Assembly: GCA_947650285.1 (NCBI GenBank)
Contig: CANTFL010000911.1
Span: 1 to 64,000, forward strand
Length of the DNA stretch: 64,000 nt
Direction: 5' to 3'
From: Hyaloperonospora brassicae
Lineage: Eukaryota; Oomycota; Peronosporomycetes; Peronosporales; Peronosporaceae
The notes under the pieces were generated by a model. The model did not search any database, was not told the origin of the DNA, and worked only from the letters and a program-made list of their open reading frames with translations. This document shows positions 1 to 10,237 of this stretch, in pieces (position 1 is the first letter of the stretch; every line of letters begins with the position of its first letter). Both the position numbers and the translations under genes were made by a program.

Positions 1-900
1 AATCCCTGCCTGAAGCTGGATTGCCAGGTCGATCTGGAGATGCGGTGTTTGAGGGTGCCCCCTGCAATTCCGCACTTTATCAGTTGGCTACTCCAGTTAC
101 TTTGCGGCACTCTATACCTTCGCCTACCCGCGGACACCTCTTCCGGTATGAAATTGCATTTATATGTCTTGCATAACTCTGTGGCTCCATTCTCTGCGAC
201 GGCTTACTTGGCCAAGTTCCGTCCTCGCATTGGACATTGCCTTTTGCACTCGCCACTGACATGGAACCTTTCGTACGATTTTTCCATCTAGACTATCGTA
301 TTGCTATTTGTACTGTTTGAGGCCACGGTTTACGCTAATTTGAGTCACTTGTTGCAATGTCATTTTGAAGGGGATCAGGGTACCACCGATGTGCTGTACC
401 CCTAACGCATCCACCTGCTACCGTTTACAGTACTACTACCGGCCACCCTCATATGAGAGGTTTTCTGAGTGGACCCCAAGCAGACTTGGGTTACGGATCG
501 TCCTTTTACGTACAAGGGCCAAGTAACTACCCCCACACGACAGCACCCGGAGGTGTTTACCGCAAGCAGTTCATAGTGGTAAAGCCTTGGTATGGGAAGA
601 ATTTGAACCCTCTCCTGTCCGCAAACTCGTGGCGCCTAACCACTTCAACCAAGAAAAGACATGACTCCTGTAGCGCGGTGCAGCGGCACTGTAGGCTGGT
701 CTGCCTTTCCGGCTCGTCTTCACATAACCCCCGGCACTCTACACTTCCATTCGCCGTTCCCGCTCTTTTGGTTGTCGTGCTTCTCTTCGCCTCTTCCTTG
801 GTTGCCCTTCCTCTTTTTCTATAGCTACTCACTCTTTTTCCGCTCACTTTTTCCTTTGGGCTACATTCTGAGTATTAATCCTGATTTACCCATCTACCTT
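1..900. other. Degenerate, CT-rich, possibly retroelement-derived stretch
   Basis: No intact gene is recognised. Several frames stay open for short distances but are broken by stops. One + frame around 585-660 reads like the end of a retroelement polyprotein (a Trp-Glu-Glu run followed by a basic, Asn-His-Phe-Asn segment). It is followed by a strongly CT-rich tract at about 770-850. The stretch is more GC-rich than the DNA after 900. This is a weak impression: no LTR pair, TIR or target duplication is visible, and the left edge of the window may cut the element. Confidence 0.25.
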
Positions 901-1302
901 TGACAAACGTAGTACGGTAGCAAGGCTTTTTGATGGATAACAGTGTAATGAAACTTATTTCTCAGTCTGGAGGCAGTTGGACTAAATTCGATCAAAATTT
1001 TGTGAAGAAGTACTCCGCCAAAAATCTACATACCAAATATATTGGCCAACTGATACACACGTACCTCTCAATTTTTTGTCGGATTAAGATAGAATGAACT
1101 AGGTTCACGGAACCATTGAGATGGAAAAATGGTTAAGTACATGTTATCTGAGTCTCAAATCTTACAGCACTCAAAAGCGAGTTTGCAATACTCCTCAAGA
1201 CAAAATTAAGGATAGCCTCATTCAGTAGATAGCGTGTAGATATGCGTCAGGTCAGGAGCATGTTCGAGTAAACCTTGTACTAGAAGTTTACCAAATTTCT
1301 GT
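901..1302. other. Intergenic, nothing recognised
   Basis: AT-rich sequence up to the target duplication of the MULE that follows. No ORF or repeat is recognised here. Confidence 0.5.
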
Positions 1303-1311
1303 GTGAAAGAC

Positions 1312-1472
1312 GGGAGAGGCTAAATACATTAAGCATTATTGCTAAATACACCGCGCGCCTATCCATTCGACTTAATGTTTATATGACAACCGGTGACGCA
1401 GCCAAGCCACTTCAATTTGAATATTACAGGATAAGCGAAGTAGAAATGCACCTGCAACATGGTTAGGCCACG
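1312..1472 (+). repeat. Left terminal inverted repeat of MULE-1
   Basis: About 161 bp that pair with 3894-4033 in inverted orientation. Shared blocks include cctatccattcgacttaatg, ggataagcgaagtagaa and acatggttaggccacg. This arm carries about 20 extra bases near 1325-1350, where the word ctaaataca recurs, which looks like a small internal duplication. Confidence 0.9.
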
Positions 1473-1564
1473 AGGATTCATAAAGAAATAGGATTGGGTA
1501 ATTAGAAACGCACCGCGTCTACAAATTGAATGACGGTTCCTAGGTTGAGGAGAACGGACCTCTG

Positions 1565-3859
1565 CTATGGCGCAGAAGGATTCTGACGCCGTGGCAATGG
1601 TACATGGTGCATTGACGTCGAAGGAACGGACTGGAAAGGCTGAACTGACTGCAGCTGTGTACCGTGTTGAGGTCCACGCAACGCTACATGTTCGTTACAG
1701 AGTGTGAGCTGTGACGGCATCTGGGATGTTTTCATGGTGATTATCACATCGTATTCTTGGATTATATCAATCATAGCACGAGACGGACACCGTCGCAGGT
1801 CGTGACCAGGTCCGTGGCAGTGACTGCATTTTCTGCTACCACAATGCCGCTTAGTAATCTCAAACCTCGACGGTTGACGCTTTGTAGTTTTCTGGTGTGT
1901 CCACTTGCGTGACGTCGTTTTCAGGATGCGGAAGGGAGGCAGGATATCAGAAACACCTGCATCGGGGCTGTTGTCGTCGTCGAGATTATCCAGATGCCAT
2001 TGATCTGAAAAATTGCTAGCTTCAATGGGCCTTTTTTTGTCGATGTGTCCGCAGATAATGTGCGCGCATGGGATGCCATGAACCCTCACATAGTATCCGG
2101 TACATACCTTGAGTTTTTTGCGACCGAGCGATAGCAGGTACTGTTTCTTAAGCAGAATCAACGCGTGACGAGAGATCTTGCGATGCAGCTTCAAAAATAT
2201 CTCGCCAGATAAGTTGTGAGTATCTCGACTCTCTCCTTTGCCATCGTTCCACTAATTCTTCTGTAATTATAATCGATATCTCGGGTAATTCGTCTGTAGA
2301 CGTCGAGAAGTGTACCACTTGCGCTGTTGATGCAACTCCTGATATTCTTGTAGTGTGCTCCTACATCTCGCAAATTGACCGTATGTCCAAAATGTCGGTG
2401 TCGATCGATGCTGAATGATGCCTAGTGATGACGAAGAGGAAACTTATTCTTGTCGAGGTATGCGATAGTGTTGGAGTCTGGTTAAAAAATAAATGTATTA
2501 ACATGAATGTTGATTCAATGTTAGTAGCGAAGGTATATAATTACACACCGCAATCGTAGGTAGATGCTGCCAAACCTCCGTAAAAGTTTTTTCTGTAGCG
2601 CATGGAAAATAGACTTCCAGTGTGACATGAAGGATGTCCAGCTCTCTTCGCCGGCATCCATAAATTTTGTCTGCATCTGGTGATAATGTTGTTCGCGATG
2701 TGAAACCTGCATATAATTATCAATGCAGTGAGGCCACCTCCCCGCGATTGCATTGATGAGTCCAAGGTCGCAATCAACGACAAGATTCTTTGGATGTACC
2801 GGGATAATCCTGTCGATCTCATTTATCATCCATTCATAATCCACAAATGCTTCACCGTCCATAAATTCAATGGCAGCAGTAAAAGTTTGTTTAGTACTAG
2901 CAAATTCAACAAAATGAAGGAGCGGGAGGCTGTAGGCATTTGTCTTGTATGTGCAGCCATTCATAAAAAATTGTGATGACGATATGTCAAGCTCTTGGTC
3001 ACTTCGGGCTGCCAAAACAGGTGTCGAACGTGGTTGTCTTCGTTCACTGCAACCGTGGATAAAATATCCTGGTCCTTCAGGTGCTGCAGCAGAGATTCCG
3101 TGAGTGATTTTCCATCAAGTAACTTTCTGTTTGCCTTCTGAACGATATTGTGGACATCCTTTGCATTTATAAGGACACCCTGCTCCTTAAATTGGGTAAC
3201 AATAACATCTATATAATCACAATGAGACAAACTATCAGATAATGACTTGCTGTATATGAATTCAACACGCACGCATACCCGAGGAGCATCTCCATATTGA
3301 TGCATCTGGACGACCGTAGAATTAATGTCTTCAGTTTCTCTTGTCGCACGTCGCGCTGCTGGTAGCGCTGAGAGCATAGTCTTGCTGATACAACGGGAGT
3401 GTCCTGTAGGGCAGTTGTTCACACAAAACGTTGACCAGTCACTTTCTTCTGGGGCGTGCTGGTTATACATGATCACGAGCTCGTATGAACAGCCAGCATT
3501 TTTGTCCCGCGATCTCGCATTGACGCGCGCCGACTGTGGAATCTCTTATAATGTCTTCCCTGCGAACATGTAAAAGAACTGGGCTTGGGATTATCCGACC
3601 GGCTACGGGATACACTGATAGCAAAACCTTGGCGTACGACGTACTGCTATAAAGCCTCTACAGCCGTCTTTTGACTGTTAAAAGGCCCGATCGGTGGAGA
3701 TTATTCACAGATCTATGAGAGATCAGCGGCGGGAGGATTAGAGCTAGCGTCAACTTGGAATGTAACCTGATTGTCAGCGACGACAGAATTAGTATCAACA
3801 TCAACGACCGTAGCAGTGGCAGCAGCAGTAGTGGAGGCGGATGAAGTGCTCATCATCAT
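1565..3859 (-). pseudogene. Decayed FAR1-type MULE transposase
   Basis: Reading right to left, the pieces follow the order of a FAR1-related MULE transposase. A Ser/Thr/Ala-rich N-terminus starts at the ATG at 3859. A FAR1-like DNA-binding segment (RQGFAISVSRSRS) lies near 3590-3650 and contains a stop. A linker region runs to about 3000. The MULE catalytic core begins CTYKTNAYSLPLLHF near 2960, with a DCDLGLINAIAGRW motif around 2770. A helical region follows to about 2190. A SWIM zinc finger (C..Y.VRVHGIPCAHII) lies near 2090 and a CCHC knuckle (CSHCHGPGHDLRRC) near 1810. The frame changes at about 2970-3010, 2700 and 2190, and stops interrupt the N-terminal part. A spliced transposase is a less likely reading, because the frame changes fall inside conserved motifs. 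Confidence 0.85.
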
Positions 3860-3893
3860 GCCTTGAACAACGGGTGATTTCTTTTTGTATTAC

Positions 3894-4033
3894 CGTGGCC
3901 TAACCATGTTACAGGTGCACTTCTACTTCGCTTATCCCGTAATATTCGAATTGACATGGCCTGAATGTGATACCACGGTTGTCATACAAACATTAAGTCG
4001 AATGGATAGGCGCCGGTGGATTTAGCCTCTCCC
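3894..4033 (-). repeat. Right terminal inverted repeat of MULE-1
   Basis: About 140 bp, the inverted partner of 1312-1472. Differences between the arms are scattered substitutions plus the length difference noted for the left arm. Confidence 0.9.
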
Positions 4034-4042
4034 GTGAAAGGC

Positions 4043-6139
4043 ATCCACGAGTAGACGGTAGAACGATTTGACTAGTAGCTGAGCAGATCGCTTGTGCACA
4101 TAGCTTGCCAATCATGCCATTTGAACTCCGGCCAAAATGGATTTACCATCAGCAGATAGATGCTGTTCACGTATCTACAAATGCAGCATGGCTCAAAAGC
4201 AGTGGAGAATCGAACTTCAACACACCAGCCCCGTTCGTGAACTTTGATCACGCACCATTTGAGCCTTGACAAACGACATATGACCGTGTAGTTGTCATGT
4301 GCTCGACAAAAGTCATAATTTTACAATCAGCGATGCTGCAACTATGAGAAATGACACAGCCTACAGTCTGCTATGTCCACAATCGTCTTCGTTTGACACT
4401 GCAGCAAAACACTTGTGCCCTACATCATAGGTATGCCTCTCCAAAGCCAGGCAAGATAGGTCCCGAATCTCACAGCTCACGATCGATCGAACAATGCGCA
4501 TGCGGAGTGCTATTAATGGCTGATCTCCTGGATCGATGATCATGTAAACCTTGCATGCCTGCCGTTGCGCTGCAAAGACGCAATTTTCACTGGTGTATCC
4601 AGGCATTAAATGGGTGTGCGGACAATTACCGATCAATCAACTAGTCAATCGCATTGATCGGTCAATACGTAAAGCTTGTCGTCAATGGCCGATTTTGGAG
4701 CTACATAAATGCTGTTGAAAGGCCTATGATTTACTCCTTAACATTATCGAGCTAGAAGAAGCCGGCGTAAACTTCTTACTATTGTGCATACGGCATTGAA
4801 CTCACCACGTAACTCTGTCTAAGTTGTTGGTTAAATCTTAGCTGATCTCTACGTAACTCTTTCCAAATTGTCGTGAATATTAGCTGCGTGCGAGAATATG
4901 CTATTCCGGAATAACCGTACGCTACATCTTTTGTCTCGCCGTAGCTAAATCAAAAGCATTGGTGACTCAGCCAGACTTGGCATTCGATGCACAACTCGAA
5001 ACCACTGAGAAGCGCTGCTGGAATAAAGCCAATGATAGGCGCCTATGGATTCTGCCAAATTGCACTTCTGCTCGGCTTCCATATGATCTTTGCACGAGGT
5101 TGGTTGTTGTCGTCGAATATTGAATGCGCAGATCAATGCGCGGGTGCGGGTGTGTGATCAGTCATGTCCAGAACGTGACGTATTTTAGTTTCGTCTAGTG
5201 CGAAATTGGGAGGTATTGGTACCACATTTGGAACAACTACTCGAATTGTGAAATCAAGTTTGCGGAGGTATTAGTACTAGAAAGCTTTCACATGGAAATG
5301 TTTCGTTGCGCAACCCGAAAATTCCACGCGCTCACACGAGTGAGTTGTAACTTCCCCTTTATCTGTAAGGTAGCTTCGCATCCCTGGAAACCCTCATATC
5401 ATCTTCTTGTCCAGAAAGTCGTTGTGTGTAAGGTGTATAGTAGGATTGCCCAGTGATACTCTGTCGATAGACGTACCATTGGGCGATGGCGGTGCCAATT
5501 ATACGATGAACAAGTCGATGCCAACTGCTTGACTCTACCCCGCAAGTGTAACAGCTCTTGCTTGCAAAAGCCGTTACACACAAGATTGAATGGTACTCAA
5601 ATTACCGCGGCACTTACTTTTTGCAATCACTGTTTTGCTTTTACACGCTTGAAGGCGCTTAACGAACCGACGTTGTCCACTACGACTTGACGTCTTTGCA
5701 GCGTTACGTAATCTCGGATGTGCGTTGGCCTGCGCGACTGCTATTACTCAATTGATAAATGGCTATTCTCAGTGCGAGACGATCCCGTCTTTGCTCGTTT
5801 GATGTCTTCCGTACTTCTTTACAGTAGTTTGCATTCTGCAGTCGTTGACAAGCCACCGCTTTGATGTCTGCATAAATCACAGTAAGGATCGGCCGAACTG
5901 CTATATATAATCCTATTCTCCGTTCGACACCTTTGCTTTATCGTAGTTCATGGCGGCTGCGAAAGTTCTCCCAGATAAGGAATCTATATATAAACAAGAT
6001 GATCACCGTATCGCCAGCGAAACATCGTACGACGCAACGCATAGCAATGCGTCACAACCACCAAACATACCTAACAGTTAATAAAACAGTAAGCATGTTT
6101 GCTTACTAGTGGCACCTTGTGAAAAGCGCACTTATCTTG
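4043..6139. other. Intergenic, no gene recognised
   Basis: Only short ORFs (up to about 90 codons) without recognisable motifs or shared reading with neighbours. Runs of cgaTCGATCG-type words near 4480-4660 are locally repetitive. Nothing here is supported as a gene. Confidence 0.5.
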
Positions 6140-7755
6140 TCAGGTGCACGACGACGCTACTCGCTTCAGATTCAACGACTGGTCCATCAGCATGCTCTCA
6201 ATGAGTTGCTGGCTGGATGTGATAGTGGCAAACATGAAGCCTAGCACGAACTCGGTGAAGGTGCCGACTGTGGACAGGTCGAACGAACCAGCTCCGGACA
6301 TCTCGGGCGACACCAAACAACACGTCTGGAACATCGAGAAGTCGTCACGACCTCGAACGCGCTTGCTAATGACATAGCCCTTTTCGCGAAACCCGAAGCT
6401 GGCAAACGGCGACTTTGAGTTCTCGAGCGCTGATGCAATAGACACCCAAACTACGACTTGCCGGTCATCCTCAATGTAGCGTCGTACAACCTGCTTCACG
6501 CGGAAATCAGCAGCCAGGTCGTTTGCCATGAATTCAATAGCAAACATTTCGGCCACCGTGTCGGACGACGATTCAATGTCCTGTTCATGCGCACACGAGG
6601 TGACACTACTAGTCAGTACACGTACCCTCAAGACTATCACTAATTCCATACCTTGGAGAAATTTTCATACAAATTACCGCGGTGCTTCTCACTGCCACGA
6701 AAGTGAGTCCAGACCGCTTCAGCTGCCGTATTGTAGTCAAATGGCAGCATCTTGTTGGTGAAAATATCGACATACATCCCCTCAATACCTTCACGTAGTC
6801 GAGCATTTGTACACGCGGTTTTGAGATACTTGAGCCCGTTCGCAGCAAGAACTTCATCCACCTCATGGTACGCTGCCTCGGCACGAGCTAGCAAAGTCTC
6901 GTATGTGTCTTTGTCCAAAAGCAGGTCCCACGTAGAGCTCGGTGCACCACTAACAGCCTCACCTCCAATACCATTGAAGCCGGCCAACTGCTGCCGCGTT
7001 CGTCTCTGCATCACCGCTTCCATACTCTTGGCCAGCTTGATCTGACTCTCCAAAACAAGCTTCAATCGCGCGTTTTCGCGCTCTGCCTTTTCCCGTCGTT
7101 GCTGCTGAGTCAGTGCCATATCACGCCAGACCGATGGCATCGCGGTTGATGGGTCAACGATAGCTTTGGTAGCGGTCGTCGTCACGGTCACGCTTTTGCT
7201 CTCAACGGACTGCTGACGAAGAAACAAGAGCTGGTCTTGCATTTGGTTCACTTTGTTGCGTAGATAGGCGAGTTCGTTCTTTCGATTGTCGCGCGCTCGA
7301 TTCGGATTCAGTCTCACCCGTTTCTTGACGCCGCTGCTGAGTTTACGGCGTGCCGCGCCAATTGATTTGCACCTATAGCGGTCGTTCTGCGCGATGACTT
7401 GAGAGTTGGGCTGGTCACCTGCAGCCGATATCATTATCGCATTAGTTACAGCACTCGCTTCGAGACACGCGCCAGCTGCAGAGATCACTGCATTTGCATG
7501 TGAAGACACACTCAAAGAGCCTGTCAGCCCCACTTCCAGCAAGAGGCTCTCTAGCTCCTCGTCAGCCATAGCCCCATCTCGCTGCTCGTCATTGGTCGCT
7601 CGACTCGTTAGAGGCATTGAACGCGACGGGGGACACACAGGGAGGTACGGTACGCAGAGCTCGATGCTGCCGTGTGCTACGGCGTCGTGTGGCGAGTCTT
7701 CCATGAACGACAGCGCCGCCTCCAGTGCGTCCATCTCGTCGTCGCGTAAAAGCAT
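6140..7755 (-). CDS. bZIP-like coiled-coil / START-like domain protein (cluster gene A)
   Basis: Two exons, complement(join(6140..6580,6652..7755)), give 514 aa. The 71-bp intron has GTATGG..CAG ends, and splicing restores the frame exactly where paralogue C splices. The acidic N-terminus begins MLLRDDEMDALEAALSF. A bZIP-like basic/leucine segment (NPNRARDNRKNELAYLR) lies near residue 150. A second family coil (W..M...Q...R.KAERENARLK) lies near 208-255. A helical then START-like C-terminal half runs from about 290 to 514. The open frame continues upstream, but the first ATG is at 7755 and matches the family start. Oomycete annotations often label this family 'M96 mating-specific protein'; that is recalled, not verified. 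Nuclear localisation and lipid binding are inference only. Gene B lies head-to-head with it, 790 bp away. Confidence 0.85.
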
Positions 7756-8545
7756 TTTTATTGCTCCCCGAAGAAATTCTGACGGCAAATTTGTCAGATG
7801 CGGACTGGCCAGTAATGCCTCGCGCCATATGATCAGGGCAGTTCTTACCACATAGGTTTACCCAACGGAATCGATATGACAGGATTTAGATCGATCATTG
7901 TGCGCTGATTCAAACTCAACATTTCGCTTTCGAGATATCGGACTGCTTAGGCCCTGGATTTTCCCGAGAAGGTTTGGACTCAGGCCGTTGAAATCCAGAT
8001 TTAATTTCGGCGCTCTTCTTTCCAAGAAAGGGCCAAAGAAGTGTCTGACATTGCCGGTTGTACCATCTCATCGCGTTCATATCCGGCTCATTTCGCCCTT
8101 TTCGCCGAATTAGCAATTCGAATTGCGCTGCAGCACAATTCGAGACTCAAAAACTGGACTGAATGAGGAAAAAGACTCCGTGCTTTCGCTCCTGCGAGTT
8201 CAAAAAAGCTGTATCTGTGGATATTTGGTGGTCATTCAGACCTAGTTAAGTGGCATCCATAGGACACGTCGAACTTAGCGAGTTGATGTTGAAGGTGAGA
8301 TATATTGAGGAACGTTGTCGACCAACAATACCCATAACTTAGCGAGTTTCGGATGCACCGTTGCAGACCGAATCAGAAATGAGATGAGGTGGATGGACAG
8401 CTACTTCAAGCTGACCTCAGTCGAAGTAGCGATGGGTCTATAGTTCCTTACCAGTGTGCTGCTGGCACAAATTAATTGCACCAGTCGCGACGAAAGCTTA
8501 CGTGTCATTTCTGCATAATAGATCCAAATTTGCTTGTTGGCGGCA
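7756..8545. promoter_or_regulatory. Divergent intergenic region between cluster genes A and B
   Basis: Genes A (minus) and B (plus) start on either side, so this region should hold both promoters. An initiator-like word, TCATTTCTGCATAAT, lies at 8505-8519, about 30 bp before the gene B ATG. It resembles the oomycete initiator with one inserted base. A repeat fragment occupies 8286-8356. No clear initiator was seen for gene A. Confidence 0.35.
8286..8356 (-). repeat. Dispersed repeat fragment, copy 1 (partner near 13.7 kb)
   Basis: The words ttgaggaac, cgacca.caata and cttagcg occur in the same order and spacing as at 13654-13735. Read on the minus strand, both copies encode a similar peptide ending (S-S-x-Y-L-T-F-N), which suggests fragments of one once-coding repeat. 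The parent element is not recognised. Confidence 0.5.
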
Positions 8546-9379
8546 ATGCAGGATCACGATGCAGAGGCGCTGGAGGAGGCACTGGCGTTTCTCACAGACT
8601 ACGGAACATCAGCCGAGTGGATATTAGACGAGGATGCGATGACGAGCCTAGCAGAAATAACTTGTGACGACTACATTGGCAACTTGCTGGATGATGAAGA
8701 CCTGATTGACCTAGAGCTGCCGACACTAAGAGAGCAAACTTTTCCGGACACACCGGACAATTTCTCGCAAAAGGACACCATCACCAGCGAACAGTCTTCA
8801 ATTACCTATGTGACGTCTGACAACAGGCGATGCTTCTCCTCGGATAGTCACATCACCTTCTCGAGCAACCCAGCGCAACACCTTCAACATACAAAAGAGA
8901 CTGAGCGAGTGCAAAAGTACTCGAATCGTTCACGAGATGCGCGTCGGGCAGAACTGGTGCATCTCCGTCAAAAGGTTAAAGACTTGCAGCTACAACTTGA
9001 CCAGATATTCGACACGCACACACCGCAGACTACATCGGCCTCGTTTTCATCCGTTGCGGCGCCGCCATTAGCCACGGAGCCAAAAGATGTGATAGTAACT
9101 GACAGGCTTACAGCTATGCTCGAGGCAGAACGGTCGACTAGTAAACTACCTGTAGCTTTTTCTTGTGTTGCAGCTCCTGACGCGTCGTCGGCTCACTTGG
9201 CCGCGGTATGGTGGGACATGGCACAGCAACAAGCGTTCGAACGACGAAAGGTGGAGCGTGAGAACGTGCGACTGAAAGTGGCATTGGAAAAGCAGACCAA
9301 GGTGCTCAAGTGTCTAACGCGTGCTCTTAGAGAACGTCAACACAAAAGGGAACGGTATAATGGCTTTTGCACACAGTAG
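8546..9379 (+). CDS. Truncated bZIP-like family protein lacking the START-like half (cluster gene B)
   Basis: A single open frame of 277 aa. The frame is open further upstream, but 8546 is the first ATG and begins MQDHDAEALEEALAFL, as expected for the family. A very acidic N-terminus, a bZIP-like segment (NRSRDARRAELVHLRQKV) near residue 130 and the second coil (W.DMAQQQAFERRKVERENVR) near 222-265 match genes A and C. The protein then stops where the others continue into the helical/START-like region. A possible donor (GTATAA at 9355) and acceptor (9420) lead only to a short frame without START-like similarity. It may be a functional short form that dimerises through the coils, or a gene that lost its 3' half. 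Confidence 0.75.
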   Translation: MQDHDAEALEEALAFLTDYGTSAEWILDEDAMTSLAEITCDDYIGNLLDDEDLIDLELPTLREQTFPDTPDNFSQKDTITSEQSSITYVTSDNRRCFSSDSHITFSSNPAQHLQHTKETERVQKYSNRSRDARRAELVHLRQKVKDLQLQLDQIFDTHTPQTTSASFSSVAAPPLATEPKDVIVTDRLTAMLEAERSTSKLPVAFSCVAAPDASSAHLAAVWWDMAQQQAFERRKVERENVRLKVALEKQTKVLKCLTRALRERQHKRERYNGFCTQ

Positions 9380-9452
9380 CTAGTCTGTATCTTGATTGCC
9401 AAGCGTCTTGCTTGTCGCAGAGGTCACAGAGAGGACATTGTCACCTGCCATG

Positions 9453-9525
9453 GCACCGTATTAGCTCAGTGGTTGCTGCGCGGATGTTAAATGGCTAGCA
9501 AGTTGAATCCTGGAATGCGACGACC
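9453..9525 (+). repeat. tRNA-like relic (possible tRNA-derived SINE)
   Basis: TTAGCTCAGTGGTTGCTGCG at 9461-9480 is a good D-arm/A-box. AGTTGAATCC at 9501-9510 resembles a B-box missing one base, at about tRNA spacing. The acceptor arms and anticodon stem do not pair, so it is not an intact tRNA gene. A tRNA-derived SINE head or a tRNA pseudogene fits best. Confidence 0.4.
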
Positions 9526-10237
9526 GTACCAAGAGTACTCGACATTGTGTCCCTAACCAACAATGGCATCGAAGGGTTCAGTTGTACCAAAGAGCTGATA
9601 TAAAACTCAATGATTTATCGAGGATCCAAATGGCACAATGTCTACTAACGTCAAGCCGCTCGACACACTGGTAGCCGCTAGCGTCTATTCACACTCCATG
9701 GACCGCATACACTGTACAAAAGTCTGCCAGCACGGATGTGTCGTCGGTCGATGCAGATCGGTAACTACTAGTAGCCGCATACGATGCTTCGCACGCGAAA
9801 TGTATGTGCTGTGTGGGACGTGGAACATAGCGCTTGAATTATGTATGTTGCGGGACGTGGAAAAACAAAGCGCACTCTCTGGTAACGGCAGAGCAAGCAC
9901 ACACATCGACATCATCGCGACCGAGCTCTATACGGACCACGCCTGGTGCATATGTATTGCATCACTCACTTTCAACGGGAGCTTGGTATTGCCCAATGGA
10001 TCCAGCTAGGTCGGCGCGATCACAGAGTTTCGTACAGACATCGTATGTGATATCATGGAAACAAGTCTAGCTGCAGCCAAGCAGGTTGCACATAGTTTAT
10101 ACGATGGACATGCACGTGCAGACGCTAGCTTTCAAAGTCCACAGATTCGAATCTCGTTATCGGTGCACGTGATATAACGTTGAAGATAATTACAAAAAGT
10201 GCTGTGCAGCATTGCGCCAGCAGCGCATCGAAGAGAT
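9526..10237. other. Intergenic; short local tandem duplication, no gene recognised
   Basis: At 9800-9833 and 9841-9873 a stretch of about 34 bp (atgtatgt...gggacgtggaa...a.agcgc) is repeated with a few differences. An ORF of 123 codons spans it but shows no recognisable motif. The ORF is not called as a gene. Confidence 0.45.

Larger units (their letters stand above)
1312..4033 (-). mobile_element. Complete Mutator-like element (MULE-1) with long TIRs and 9-bp target duplication
   Basis: Long inverted repeats bound a 2.7-kb segment whose transposase reads on the minus strand. The element starts GGGAGAGGCTAAA at 1312 and its reverse complement ends at 4033. The flanking 9-mers are gtgaaagac (1303-1311) and gtgaaaggc (4034-4042), an 8/9 match. 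A 9-bp duplication with long TIRs is the hallmark of Mutator-like elements. The internal transposase is broken by stops and frameshifts, so the copy is not autonomous. The single mismatch in the duplication and the indels between the TIRs suggest an insertion that is not very recent. Confidence 0.9.

Noticed and set aside
10110..10172. agattcgaatct near a ggtgca end, looking like a tRNA T-arm
   Set aside because: The core is a simple palindrome, there is no A-box at tRNA distance and no acceptor pairing, so it is probably chance.
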